From Ipomoea triloba (Eukaryota > Streptophyta > Magnoliopsida > Solanales > Convolvulaceae), in NCBI RefSeq assembly GCF_003576645.1, contig NC_044925.1, positions 8,319,657 through 8,383,656 on the forward strand: a DNA stretch of 64,000 nucleotides, read 5' to 3'. This document shows positions 54,583 through 64,000 of this stretch, piece by piece. The position numbers were made by a program, and so were the translations under genes. The notes under the pieces were generated by a model. The model was not told the DNA's origin. It made no database searches and saw only the letters and a list, made by a program, of their open reading frames with translations. How positions within the stretch are numbered: position 1 is the stretch's first letter; the number at the start of each line of letters is the position of its first letter.

Positions 54583-57502
54583 TCATCTTAAGTAGGTTTT
54601 CAATAACTTCAATTTTAAAAAACATCGCTCCACTGATGCTACAGTCACGGGTATCGTCAATAATATTCGATAAGCAATAGAAACCATTGGGTAGCACTCT
54701 GCAGCTTTGACAAACTCAAGAATCTCAATCGCGGGCATTAATGTGTCTGGCAAAGTCATCTGTAACACTTTTAATTCAGAGAAAAGATCATCAGAATCAA
54801 CATTAAACATATCGTTATGAGAAAAAGTAATAGCAAAATTACTGCAACATTCTCTCAGTTTATTAATATCCAATGACTTTAATATTTTTGAATTATATAA
54901 AAATCCAAAAATATTTTCAAATATCTTTATTTGCTCAAATCTATTATTCAATGATGTAATTGCCATATCCACAACAGTTAAAAAATAATTGACTCTAAAA
55001 TCCTCCTCAGGTTATTGAATTACCTCTTCATTATCATTTTTATCAAATTGTTTTTTTTTCTAATAATACGTCGTCTAATTGGAAATGTAGAATCTATGTT
55101 CATATCACATGCAATGCTTTTGGCAATATTCATACTAGAAGCAAACCCTTCATTTCTATATTTCTCAAAAAATTTTATCACACCTTCTAATTGGTTCATG
55201 GTAGTTTCAATGCACATAGATTTTGATTGCAACTTTTTACTTATCATATTAATAGCAAATAAAATATCATACCAAATAACAATTCCAAGTAGAAATTCAA
55301 AATTCTCAAGTGCGCTAACCAAGCTATCCGCTTCACTTTTTGATTTGGCATCATCACAAGATTGAGATAATTCTAACAAAGCAAACCTTATTTGAGGAGC
55401 TTGAAATCTAATAGCTTTGACACTTTTTATTCTACTCTCCCAACGAGTTTTTGATAAATATTTCACAGTCAAGTTTGGAACATTATCAAGTAAAATTTTC
55501 CACCTTTTAGGAGAACTTGAAAATAAAGCATATAGACGTTGCATAACTCCAAAAAATGAAATTGCTTTAGTACAAGAATGTGTCATATCACTAACAGTAA
55601 GATTAAAACTATGACAAGCACATGGCATATACAATGCTCTTGGATTTATTTCAAGGAATCGTTTTTGAACACCTTTGTGCTTTCCTTTCATATTAGAACC
55701 ATTATCATAACCTTGATCTCTCACATCATCAATTTGAAGACCTAGAGTTTTAATTGCATCTAACAATTCCTTAAAAAGTCCTAAACCAGATGTATTTTCA
55801 ACTTTTAAAAACTCTAAAAAGTATTCTTCTATTTTTATTTTATTACTAGCATGGTTGAAAAAATGGCTAGGCACTCCTCGGACGCTCGGGGAGTGCCTAG
55901 CGCCTAGGAGCTAGGATGCCTAGTCGGGGATTAATCGGCACCTAGACGCCCATGTATTTTTTTACTTTTTAAAATTTTATTTAAGTATTTTTAATTTTTT
56001 TTAGAGACTAATAATTAGAAATTATATAATACTTTAATAGTTCATACTAAAATATTAAATATTAACCTAAAAAATATCTAGAGTTTGTACAATTTAGGGT
56101 TATTTTGCTCAAAACGGTGTCGTTTTGAGTTAAATAACCCATTAAGAAAAAAAAAAAGAACAATAGTTAATCGGCCAACTAGGCGGCCTAGTCTACGCCT
56201 AGGAGATCTTGTCGGCGCCTAGGAAGCCTAGGCGGTCATCGCCTAAGAGTCCTAGGCGGTGATGCTTAAGCGGCCTAAGAGGCCTAGGCGGTGCTTAGGC
56301 GGTCGCTAGCCGGCCAGCCGCCTAGACCATCATTTAAGGTGATACGCTAGGCGGTCGGCCACCGCCTAACGCTTAGGCGGAGATTAATCGGCGCCTAGGC
56401 GAGATTTTTGCAACACTGATTACTAGACATATTAACACATCGTACTACTAAACTCATTTGTTCTTGATGACTAACATCTGGGGTACAATCAAGAATTATA
56501 GAAAAATATTTAGCCTCTTTAATAATATTTATGATAAATTTTTAACACTTTGGACCAAAATAGAAATTAACTCATTTTGAATTTTGTGACCAAGATAATG
56601 ATGATGAATTTCATGGTTTTGAATACGTCTAATATGATCTTGCATTATGAAATCAAAATCTGCAATCATCTCAATCAATCCCAAAAAATTGCCATTATTA
56701 TCAAAGTAAATTTTTTCATTGGATCCTCGAAAAGCCAAATTATGTTTTGCAAGACATTTTAAACAGAAATTATGCGTAGTAAAACTTGTCTCCAACGTTC
56801 TTTTTCTTTTAAAATTTCATTTTGTAAATCTTTATCACTAGTTTGATTATTATTTAATCTTATTTTTAGTTCATTCCAATTTGTCATATTAGTCATATGC
56901 TCAACACTATTCTCATGTTCTTTGAGTCTTTCACTAAGATGCTTCCAATTTCTTTTCTTTTTTTTTTTTAAAGAAGATGCTTCCAATTTCTAAATCCATC
57001 ATTTGCTAAAGCACTTGTATTGTTCTTAGATTTGAACAACTTACAGCAAAAACAATATACTTTATCAACATGTTTTGAGTAAACTAACCATTTTCGATCA
57101 CTAGTTTCTCCTTTACTCAACTTTCTAGTATAATAAGCATATGAAAAATGCCTAGAGCTATTATCTAAAGGAAACACAATATTTAATTCCCTTGTAGGCC
57201 CCTTTTCAACCAAAATATCTATTGATTTATTATCAAGATTAGACCAATTTCTAGGGTCATATATATCAAAATAAGGAGTAATGTGTTCATCAACTAATAT
57301 ATTTTCAACATTATGCTCATTTGATAATCTCATGTTCACCTAAAGGATTATTTATTACATTATCCTGTCCACTCAAATTACCAATATCCTCATCAATATG
57401 ATCTTGATTACTCAAAATTTCATTAGATTGTTCAAGATTATCTATGTTTAGTTTCTCTAAATTCTCATTAGAGGATCCCACCATTTTAACAAATTTATTC
57501 AT
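54583..57502 (-). pseudogene. hAT transposase (MYM-zinc-finger/DUF4371 type), broken
   Basis: Read leftward. 57502-57317 is an acidic, Asn-rich N-terminus. 57339-56968 is a TTF/MYM-like zinc finger region ([23 protein letters not shown]). 56986-56529 continues with [19 protein letters not shown] then [10 protein letters not shown]. After the MITE, 55874-55020 holds the DUF4371/RNase H-like core (DVRDQGYDNGSNMKGKHKGV, MPCACHSFNL, KTRWESRIKSV). 54972-54583 ends in the hAT dimerisation motif (ITIPVTVASVERCF-like, then LKLLKTYLR). Frameshifts lie at about 57330, 56975 and 56770; a stop at 55020; plus the insertion. It would have cut and pasted the element; it cannot now. Confidence 0.88.
55850..56418. 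mobile_element. hAT-like MITE with 8-bp TSD, nested in the transposase
   Basis: ATTACTAG is perfect at 55842-55849 and 56419-56426. Ends CATGGTTGAAAAAATGG and, in reverse complement, CAGTGTTGCAAAAATC are imperfect inverted repeats. The interior is full of CGCCTAGG and GGCGGTC phrases. Confidence 0.92.
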
Positions 57503-57944
57503 AGCTCCTCTTTGTGAGTCTATTAATTGATCAATTTGTTTTATTTTTTTTTTCTTTTTTCTCTTCCGAATGAATGTTTTTTAGGCAACATTGTATTAAA
57601 AAAAAAAAGGAATAAAAGCACCTGCCATTCGTGAATCAATCAATCCGAATCAGTCAATCAAAAATCTTTCAACAGTAAACATGTACCTTTAATCCCTGGT
57701 TCCCTGCATAAAATAAACTTAATAAACTTACAATTTTATTTTATAAATAGAATTAAAACAGAAATAAAATTCCTAATTATCCCAAACTCTTAAACATTAA
57801 AACAACAGTATAATTAGAATTTAGAATCGTATTAGGATTCTTAAACAACAATACAACCTAATATGCAATCAAAAACTAAATTCCTAATTTATGCAATAAA
57901 AATAAAATTCCTAATTATTCCAAACTCTTAAACATTAGAACAAG

Positions 57945-59281
57945 TGATGTAGTGTGAGCGGGGTGTGAAAATGGGTGTAAAGTAGAACCACGAGGATTGG
58001 AATTTACGGCACGTAAGGAGTAGTCACCTAGACTCTAGTCACCAACTCACCAAGGTCTTGAAACCCATAAGGATCCAAGCAAACCATTTTAGAGATTAAG
58101 GTATAACAACGAAGAAGTATTTTTGGAATTTTGGATATAAGGGAAAACAAGATTAAACAAGGTTTAAATTATATTTGGAAAGATGGGTTAAACTAGGTGT
58201 ATTACTCTATTGCAGCATTAACACTTGGATTGGGGGATGAACAATGACCCTAGGTTCTTAAGGCTAGCACAAAGGAATCCAAGTTTCCACAAGGATTAGA
58301 ACAAAGGTTGTCCCATTCCATGGTGTACCAACCCAAGTTCTTGAAGAACAAATTAAAAGCTATTTTGCCCCAATTCTACCCCTATTTCTATAGAAGAGAA
58401 AATGGGTTTGAGATTGGGTTGACTTAAGTCTTCCATCCAACTTCCATTGAGATGAAAGACTTTCCAAAGACAAACAATAATCATTGATCACTAACCATTG
58501 AAAGATAGAAATAAACCCAATTCAAACTTAAGAACCCTAAATGGGAGTTCATCCCCTTTTATGCAATAATCACATAACAAGCATCAAAGGAAGTAATAAA
58601 CACCTAATCTAATAACCCATATATGAGACTACTCACTCATATCAAGAGTAAACATAGCAAGATTTAGTAAGGAAAACATAAATATGCAATAAATGTAAAA
58701 AGGAGGAGAGATGAAGAAATAAACCACTTTTAATATGAAATGAAGGGGAAGAGTTGGTGGAATCCACTCCAAATCTTCAATACAAGCTCCAAGTTGTGTT
58801 CTCCAATATAAATCTAAGCTATACTAAGCTAATAAATTCTAAGGAAATGAAGAAAAATTAGTTCTAAACTAGCTAGGGTTCGAACTTGGGTACAAAATGC
58901 AGAAAAATGGCTTAAATACTGTACAGAGTATCGGGTATACGGCCTTCCATACGGCCGTATGAGAGGTCATATGGTAGGCTGTTGGTTTCCTCCAGGCCAC
59001 GGGGCGATACGACCAGCCATATGGCCGTATGAGAGGCCATATGGCTGGCATTTCCAGCTTCTTCCATGTTTTTTGCTCCGGATCTCCTTGAGTGAACTCC
59101 CCCGGCCTCTAACATCGTTCCTTTATGCTCCAAAAGATTTCCAAATGACTCGTTGCGACCATTGTATCTAAAGAACAACAATTCACACAAACAAGTCATA
59201 GGTTCAACTCAATTACAAGCATTTTGTTATAAAAAGTGGTTAAAGAATGGGGTGAAAACGTGTTAAGAATCAATGACATCA
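57945..59281 (-). mobile_element. solo LTR with 5-bp TSD ACAAG, nested in hAT
   Basis: 1337 bp, ends TGATGT and ACATCA. ACAAG is perfect at 57940-57944 and 59282-59286. On the minus strand two dyads precede TATTTAAG (58911-58918), so it reads leftward. Size and TGAT/ATCA ends resemble the Athila-like LTR (15919-17267), but sequence differs. Confidence 0.9.
58911..59046 (-). promoter_or_regulatory. solo-LTR promoter: CGGCCG dyads plus TATTTAAG
   Basis: CATACGGCCGTATG (58948-58961) is a 14-base perfect palindrome. 59015-59046 is AGCCATATGGCC, eight bases, then GGCCATATGGCT, with 12-base perfect arms. On the minus strand both lie upstream of TATTTAAG. Confidence 0.65.
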
Positions 59282-59286
59282 ACAAG

Positions 59287-59830
59287 TCAAGTAGTCAACA
59301 ATACATTATACATAATATAATATAATTAATATTAATAATTTAATATACATAAATCATAATATGCATTCTAGCATTTTTGGGGAATTCGTCAAATCGCCAA
59401 TAAGCCAATTCATAAAATTATTAAAATACTTAAAATACCTTTGGCTTTGCAATTGCGAATCTGTGATTTGCTATTTTCAAATTGTGAATTGCGAAGGGCC
59501 GAACCGTCGAAGACACTGCGAATTGGGAAGGGCCGAAGACAATTGCGAAGGCTGAAGGCAATCAAGGCACTGTGAATTTTGCGAAGGCTTGGTGTGACTT
59601 GTGAGCTGTAAGCGGTGGGTGTGCGGTTTATTAAAATTGAAAACGTCGCTTTCAGATGTCAGACATCTTCTCGAATCGACTTTCAAACAATTAACCGTAT
59701 TGTTTTCTCAAAAAAAACCGTACTATTTTTTTTTAATATACACTAAGTATAATTGTATAAACTAATATATATATATCTATGGGTCGCCTTATAGAGCTGG
59801 GCTCTGGGTAGGTGCCCACCCTGCACTTGC
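59287..59830. other. hAT 5' region, no gene
   Basis: AT-rich, then a GC-richer part with repeated GAATTGCGAAGGGCCGAA-like phrases at 59470-59580, probably the subterminal region of the hAT element. Confidence 0.5.
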
Positions 59831-59984
59831 TCCAGGGCCGGCCCTGTCAAAGGGCTATGATTAAAAGTCACACTCTAAATTCATAAGCCAAATCAACAAT
59901 CCAAATCACTTATAAATATTAATTAAGGAGGTCCATCAAAATATAGGACAAATTAATTATATTTCATATTTTGTTATAAATATT

Positions 59985-60508
59985 TTTATAGCATTTCAAA
60001 GTGTTTTAAAATTTCACATTTTCATCTTAGTCAAGTAAATTTTTTTTTTCTGCCTCTAACTATCATATCATCAAAAATATTTTATTTCAATTTATAATGT
60101 GATTTTTGTATTTGGACCTTATTACGAATAGTTGATATTTTGTCATTGATCTTTCTAACTTTATTTAAATTTCACTCCCACTCCAATGATTTTATAGGTA
60201 GCCGTTGTTGAAGCATGTCTCTCGCTCTTTCTTCAATCTGATCTGTTTGATTAAATTAAACACCAAAAACGATGTTATTTTCATCTATGTCACACACTGC
60301 ACGCATAACATTTACTGATATTTGGACAAACGCAGTAGCTTGTCTGGGTAGGTAGAAATTAAAAGAGATTTATTATTTTATGAAAATATACGATGATGTA
60401 CGGGGTAGGAAATGACAGAGAGAAACTTGTTAATATATATTTGCGTGTGTGTACGTAGTTGCAGACTTGTGGTAAGGAGAAGCGAATTGAAGGAAAATTA
60501 AAGGCAGC
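59985..60508 (+). promoter_or_regulatory. R2R3-MYB 5' flank and leader, copy 2
   Basis: Near-identical to 46212-46731 up to GGAAAATTA (60500), then AAGGCAGC and the start codon. Transcription start and TATA box are not certain. Confidence 0.6.
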
Positions 60509-60638
60509 ATGGGTCATCGCTGTTGCAGCAAACAGAGAGTGAAGAGAGGATTGTGGTCTCCTGAAGAAGATGAGAAGCTCATAAAGCACATTACCACTTT
60601 TGGCCATGGCTGCTGGAGCACCGTTCCCAAACTAGCAG
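60509..60638 (+). CDS. R2R3-MYB transcription factor, exon 1
   Basis: Encodes [20 protein letters not shown] then [20 protein letters not shown] and KLAG, the N-terminus and first two-thirds of repeat R2, with two of its conserved Trp residues (W16, W36). It ends in a phase-1 GTACGT donor, the usual first intron position of plant R2R3-MYB genes. No damage is visible in the exon. MGH-CC and [13 protein letters not shown] recall the MYB26/MYB61/MYB103 groups, which act in secondary wall and anther programmes; I do not assign an orthologue. Exon 2 is not found before 64000, and a copia remnant occupies the intron, so the gene may be broken or have a very long intron. Confidence 0.9.
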
Positions 60639-60689
60639 GTACGTAATCTCATCTATTCTACTGCCAAATTCTTTCCTGCATGTTCTACG

Positions 60690-60955
60690 GCAAATTATGC
60701 TATAAACCCGCAAGGTGAACCGAGTCTATGTTTCATATTTTATAATTTTATGTTCACAATTTTAAAACTCTATATTCACAATTTATATATGTAATTTTGA
60801 ACTCTATGTTCACAATATAGAGTTATGAAATTGTGAACATGGAGGTATGAAAATGTGAACATAGAGTTATGAAATTATGAACATGAAGTTATAAAATTTT
60901 GAACAGATTCGGGTTCACATTGCACGGTAGACCCGGGTCAATGGCATAACAACTG
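60690..60955. mobile_element. foldback element in MYB intron 1
   Basis: Left half (CAAGGTGAACCGAGTCTATG, TTTATGTTCACAATTT) is the imperfect complement of the right half (AAATTGTGAACATGG, ATTCGGGTTCACATTGCACG). Repeated ACTCTATGTTCACAA phrases form the arms. No target duplication was established. Confidence 0.6.
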
Positions 60956-61614
60956 ATATTCTAGTGCCAACTGCCAAAGACCTTATATATGGTCAAACGG
61001 CATAACTGTGTCCCTGGACAAATTATATATGAATAGATACTACATTGTAACATAGTCAATATTACTCAAAAAATTTTCTAGTCTACAACATTTATCTTTT
61101 ATTTTCTTGCTTAATTATTTTCTTCAAGTCAGTTCTCATAACCAGACAACATATTAAATTAAAGGTAAAGAGTATATTTATCTCTGACCATATATAGATA
61201 GCCACCAGATCGACATGATAATTAGTGGAGTATTTGATTTGTTCCTTCATTTTTAGTCTATCATATTAACTATAATTTCAATCTCTAATTTACACATTGT
61301 TACAAATTAAAATACTTCATTATTACTCAAAAAGTAAATATTTTCGTCTTTCATATGCATCTTAGGAATCAAAACTGAAACTTATGTAAGAATTGATTTT
61401 ATTTAGTTCTTCGATGATTAATTACTATGGGATACATTTGTAATAACATGCACATTAGAATTGCGATTTACAATTGCATTTGCTCAAAATAGATCAAAAC
61501 TGCAGTTTTTCTTGATTAAAATGAATTACACTAACAGTTTGCAAAATTAGTTCTTAGATGTGGTTGAAATTATGTAAAGCAGATATGTATGAAAATATTA
61601 AGCAATAAAGGAAG

Positions 61615-62411
61615 TGCCAAAAATAAGTACACAGTTGAATTTGATAACGCAGTTGGAGAACGCCTCCTAATCTGCGGGGCAACGCCCAAAAACCTTTTTC
61701 ACTTAAGAACAACCCGCTGGTTTTACAATTACAAGGTTCAATGAATTACAAAACTAAATCTATCACCTATTTAAACATTAACCTTATAAACTAACTTTAT
61801 GAAAAAAGTTTACAAATACAGTTTGAACTAATTCTACCAATTAAACAAACTGTAACCAACATGAATTTTAACACAGCTTGTACTGATATAACTTGGAGTT
61901 GATATTTGCGGATAGTACACCAATCTTTCCCTATATTGAAGTTCCTTTGTAGCACCTTCGTGACTGTATATCTATATTTTGAACTATATGGAACTTTGAT
62001 TTTCTTCATTGTGAATGAGCCTATTTATAGTGCATAACTTTGCTCGTTGAAATCACGTACGCATGCATCCACTATCTCAATTCACTCCACACGTTCGCAC
62101 ATGCATATAGCTTTTCCTTAATTCATGCATTCGCATTCCATTTCCCTCTCTCATTTCTTTTGCGCCACAAGCATTTTCTTTACACATTCATATTGCATTT
62201 TCTTTGTATTTTGCGGCCACATCACCCATGCATGCATTGCATTTCAATTATCCATTTCTCACGTACTCACAAACATTGCATTTCAATTATCAATTCCCCA
62301 CGTACTCACATGCCACACATCACATATTATATTCACTTAATCAATTATGGTTTGATTTCATATGCCAATTACTATACGTAATATATGTATATACATAATA
62401 TATTACTAACA
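61615..62411 (-). repeat. copia 3' LTR (left border uncertain)
   Basis: On the minus strand it opens TGTTAGTAATATATTATG, directly after ATGCCAAAGGGAAGAT, the usual layout of a copia polypurine tract and 3' LTR. Where it ends on the left is a guess. Confidence 0.65.
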
Positions 62412-62414
62412 ATC

Positions 62415-62590
62415 TTCCCTTTGGCATATGTTGATCAAGCAATTCTCCCCCTCAATTTATACCAAGTCTCTCCCTCAATGTCATACGCACTCTCCCCCTC
62501 AATTCATAGCCGAGTGTACATCTAGTTCTCCCCCTTAATTCATACACACTCCCCCCTTAATCATAGCATGTCTCTCCCTTTTGATAAACA
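62415..62590 (-). repeat. polypurine-rich repeats GGGGGAGAATTG next to the LTR
   Basis: On the minus strand GAGGGGGAGA or close forms (AATTGAGGGGGAGA, AATTAAGGGGGAGA) occur about six times in 175 bases, with CAAAGGGAAGAT closest to the LTR. Confidence 0.75.
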
Positions 62591-62774
62591 TTAGCCAAAG
62601 GTAACATAGCTACAACAGTATGTATTGAATAATGCAAGAAAATTCAACTAAGAGCATGCAATTGATAAGATACAGATAGATACTGAAATTTGAGAATTTC
62701 ACAAAGGGAGGATATATAAGAGAGGTATATCAACATGAGAGCCCCATAAGATCAAACATGGAAATAACAACACT

Positions 62775-63065
62775 GGAAAGCTTTCACCGTACACCAGACT
62801 CTTCTCAAGTCCTTTTGAAACCATATTTAGTACTGAGTAGCCCTCTTCCAGGTAACCAGTTTAAGGAATACTTTTCACTAGATAGCTTTCACTTCAGGCT
62901 GTTCTAGGGTTCTTTTGAACCGTAGCAGACACCGGGTAGCCCTCTTCTAGGTAAGTATGTCATAAATTTTAATGGAGCGTTTTACACTTAGACAGCTTTC
63001 ACTCCGGGCTATTCTAGGGTTCTTTTGAACCGTAGCAGACACCGGGTAGCCCTCTTCTAGGTAAT
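62775..63065. repeat. three ~108-bp repeats
   Basis: Units at about 62775, 62883 and 62992 share AGCTTTCAC, GGTTCTTTTGAACCGTAGC, CACCGGGTAGCCCTCTTC and AGGTAA. The last two are nearly identical, the first more diverged. Confidence 0.88.
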
Positions 63066-63069
63066 CAAG

Positions 63070-63854
63070 AAAAGTATCAATTGGTAAAAATGTTTTTGAG
63101 AGGATGGAGCAATCATATAATTCATACAAACTTCAAGTGTAATATGTGTAGCAGGAGTAGAAAATCAAGAACTTAGGGCTATTTTGATGAGCAGGAAGTT
63201 GAGTGGGAAACGAGCAGCAAGCTTTTTTAATCAAATCAAGAGAACAATCCACAAGCTATCAATAGAATGCTTTAGATGAACTACTTGCAAAAATCAACAC
63301 TACTACTGAAAGCTAAATATTACCAATGAGCTGACCCTCAACAGAACATGGACCAATCTATAGAATCAACTGATTATGCAAAATCTGAGAAAGTAGCAGT
63401 TTGATTGTTTGGATTTGGTCCATCGGGAATAACTTTAACAACTCCTCGCAGCATGAGAGTCTTAGTAGTCCATAATCTTCTTTGATTGGCTCAATTTCTT
63501 CCTCAAAGAAATTCATCATCAGTCTTCTAAGAACCCTGTATCACTAGCAAACCATATAAATATGACAAAAAATCTCCTTCTTTCTTTCTCATACACCTTT
63601 AATCTTTTCTTGTCAATGAACTTCTCTTCATCTGGCGTACAAGGTCTGATTTTTTCTTCTTTTTGTTTTGTTTTTATTTTTTTTTATTTTTAAAACAAGT
63701 GTATAATTGAATCTGCAAAACAAACTAAAAAGATGAAAATCAAATAATTTTGAACCAAAAAAGAAATGAAACAAAAATAAATTAAGCGAGGGAAAAAAAT
63801 TATTTTTTTAAAGACCAAAAAAGATCATTTTGTTGTCAAGCAAGTTTGCTTGGG
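63070..63854. other. no confident gene
   Basis: A minus-strand stretch (63415-63540) reads RRLMMNFFEEEIEPIKEDYG and on without obvious family. The rest is AT-rich. Confidence 0.4.
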
Positions 63855-63945
63855 TCACCACACTTGTCGTGGTTTGTTTTGCCTACAACGCCTTCACCCA
63901 TGTCCTTTCATATTACACCTAAAACAAGTTTTGTTAAAATAATTA
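63855..63945 (-). pseudogene. copia gag zinc-knuckle fragment
   Basis: On the minus strand it encodes NNYFNKTCFRCNMKGHG, a TGA, then RRCRQNKP. Reading through the stop gives C-x2-C-x4-H-x4-C spacing. In-frame stops on both sides show decay. Confidence 0.65.
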
Positions 63946-64000
63946 TTCACATACCTCTTGCCTTCAGTGTTTCTCCTTGGTCTCTTTTCTGGCACCCATG

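Larger units (their letters stand above)
54284..59846 (-). mobile_element. hAT transposon, inactive, with two nested insertions
   Basis: The right end in reverse complement opens CAGGGCCGGCCCTGGAG, a common plant hAT terminus. The left end TATGACCGTTCCAAAC looks like a decayed form. Flanks TCAAAGGT (54276-54283) and TCAAAGGG (59847-59854) agree at 7 of 8 bases, fitting the 8-bp hAT duplication. It contains a broken transposase, a MITE (55850-56418) and a solo LTR (57945-59281). Confidence 0.75.
61615..64000 (-). mobile_element. second copia remnant, 3' end to the left
   Basis: LTR about 61615-62411 (left border approximate), polypurine region just right of it, then repeats and a gag zinc knuckle by 63.9 kb. 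Pol, which should separate the 3' LTR from gag, is absent over 1.5 kb. So it is deleted or non-autonomous. Confidence 0.6.

Noticed and set aside
62040..62398. Three overlapping His/Ser/Phe-rich frames
   Set aside because: They lie in the copia LTR, are made of repeated CATTTCAATTATC and CACGTACTCAC phrases, and resemble no protein.

Overview
This is nuclear DNA from a flowering plant, almost certainly a eudicot. I cannot name the species from the sequence alone. The signs are plant Ty1/copia (SIRE-like), Ty3/gypsy (Tekay, Athila, Tat-like) and hAT transposons, plant MITE families, a Helitron with a plant-type 3' end, and remnants of R2R3-MYB, F-box/LRR and chloroplast RNA-binding protein genes with introns. 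No tRNA, rRNA or CRISPR was seen. No intact host gene lies inside the window. It is a graveyard of nested transposable elements between broken gene copies.

Layout. 1-5447: a minus-strand SIRE-like copia element (pol fragment, gag, PBS, and a long LTR interrupted by a 538-base N gap). 5448-17267: an Athila-like, non-autonomous LTR element whose 5' LTR was hit by the copia element. A block of about 5.4 kb covering the copia LTR end and most of this element appears twice (4721-10100 and 10228-15564), with a single N at 10101, and is probably an assembly duplication. 17268-18923: a minus-strand F-box/LRR pseudogene and an unpaired Mutator-like terminus. 19534-28066: a Tekay chromovirus with 2.47-kb LTRs and a dead gag-pol. 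28067-33190: an Athila-type element with gag and protease only. 34231-34490: a chloroplast ribonucleoprotein pseudogene. 35083-35715: a CACTA end and a LINE remnant. 36066-43222: a tandem array of Helitron 5' ends and a Helitron that holds a hAT-like element, which itself holds a solo LTR.

43.6-54.2 kb: a MITE cluster and a wrecked R2R3-MYB gene (duplicated 5' flank, exon 2, and a C-terminal tail split off by a gag-only, Tat-like retrotransposon). 54284-59846: a hAT transposon with a broken transposase, containing a nested MITE (8-bp TSD) and a nested solo LTR (5-bp TSD). 59985-60638: a second copy of the MYB 5' flank with an intact exon 1. Its intron 1 carries a foldback element and, from about 61.6 kb to the window end, a second minus-strand copia remnant.

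The parts do not form one pathway. The useful story is nesting order, gene decay, and two recurring themes. First, several LTR elements have lost reverse transcriptase and integrase but keep structural ORFs and cis signals. Second, LTRs of unrelated families carry repeated dyad-symmetric motifs, in four of them at or near a likely promoter.
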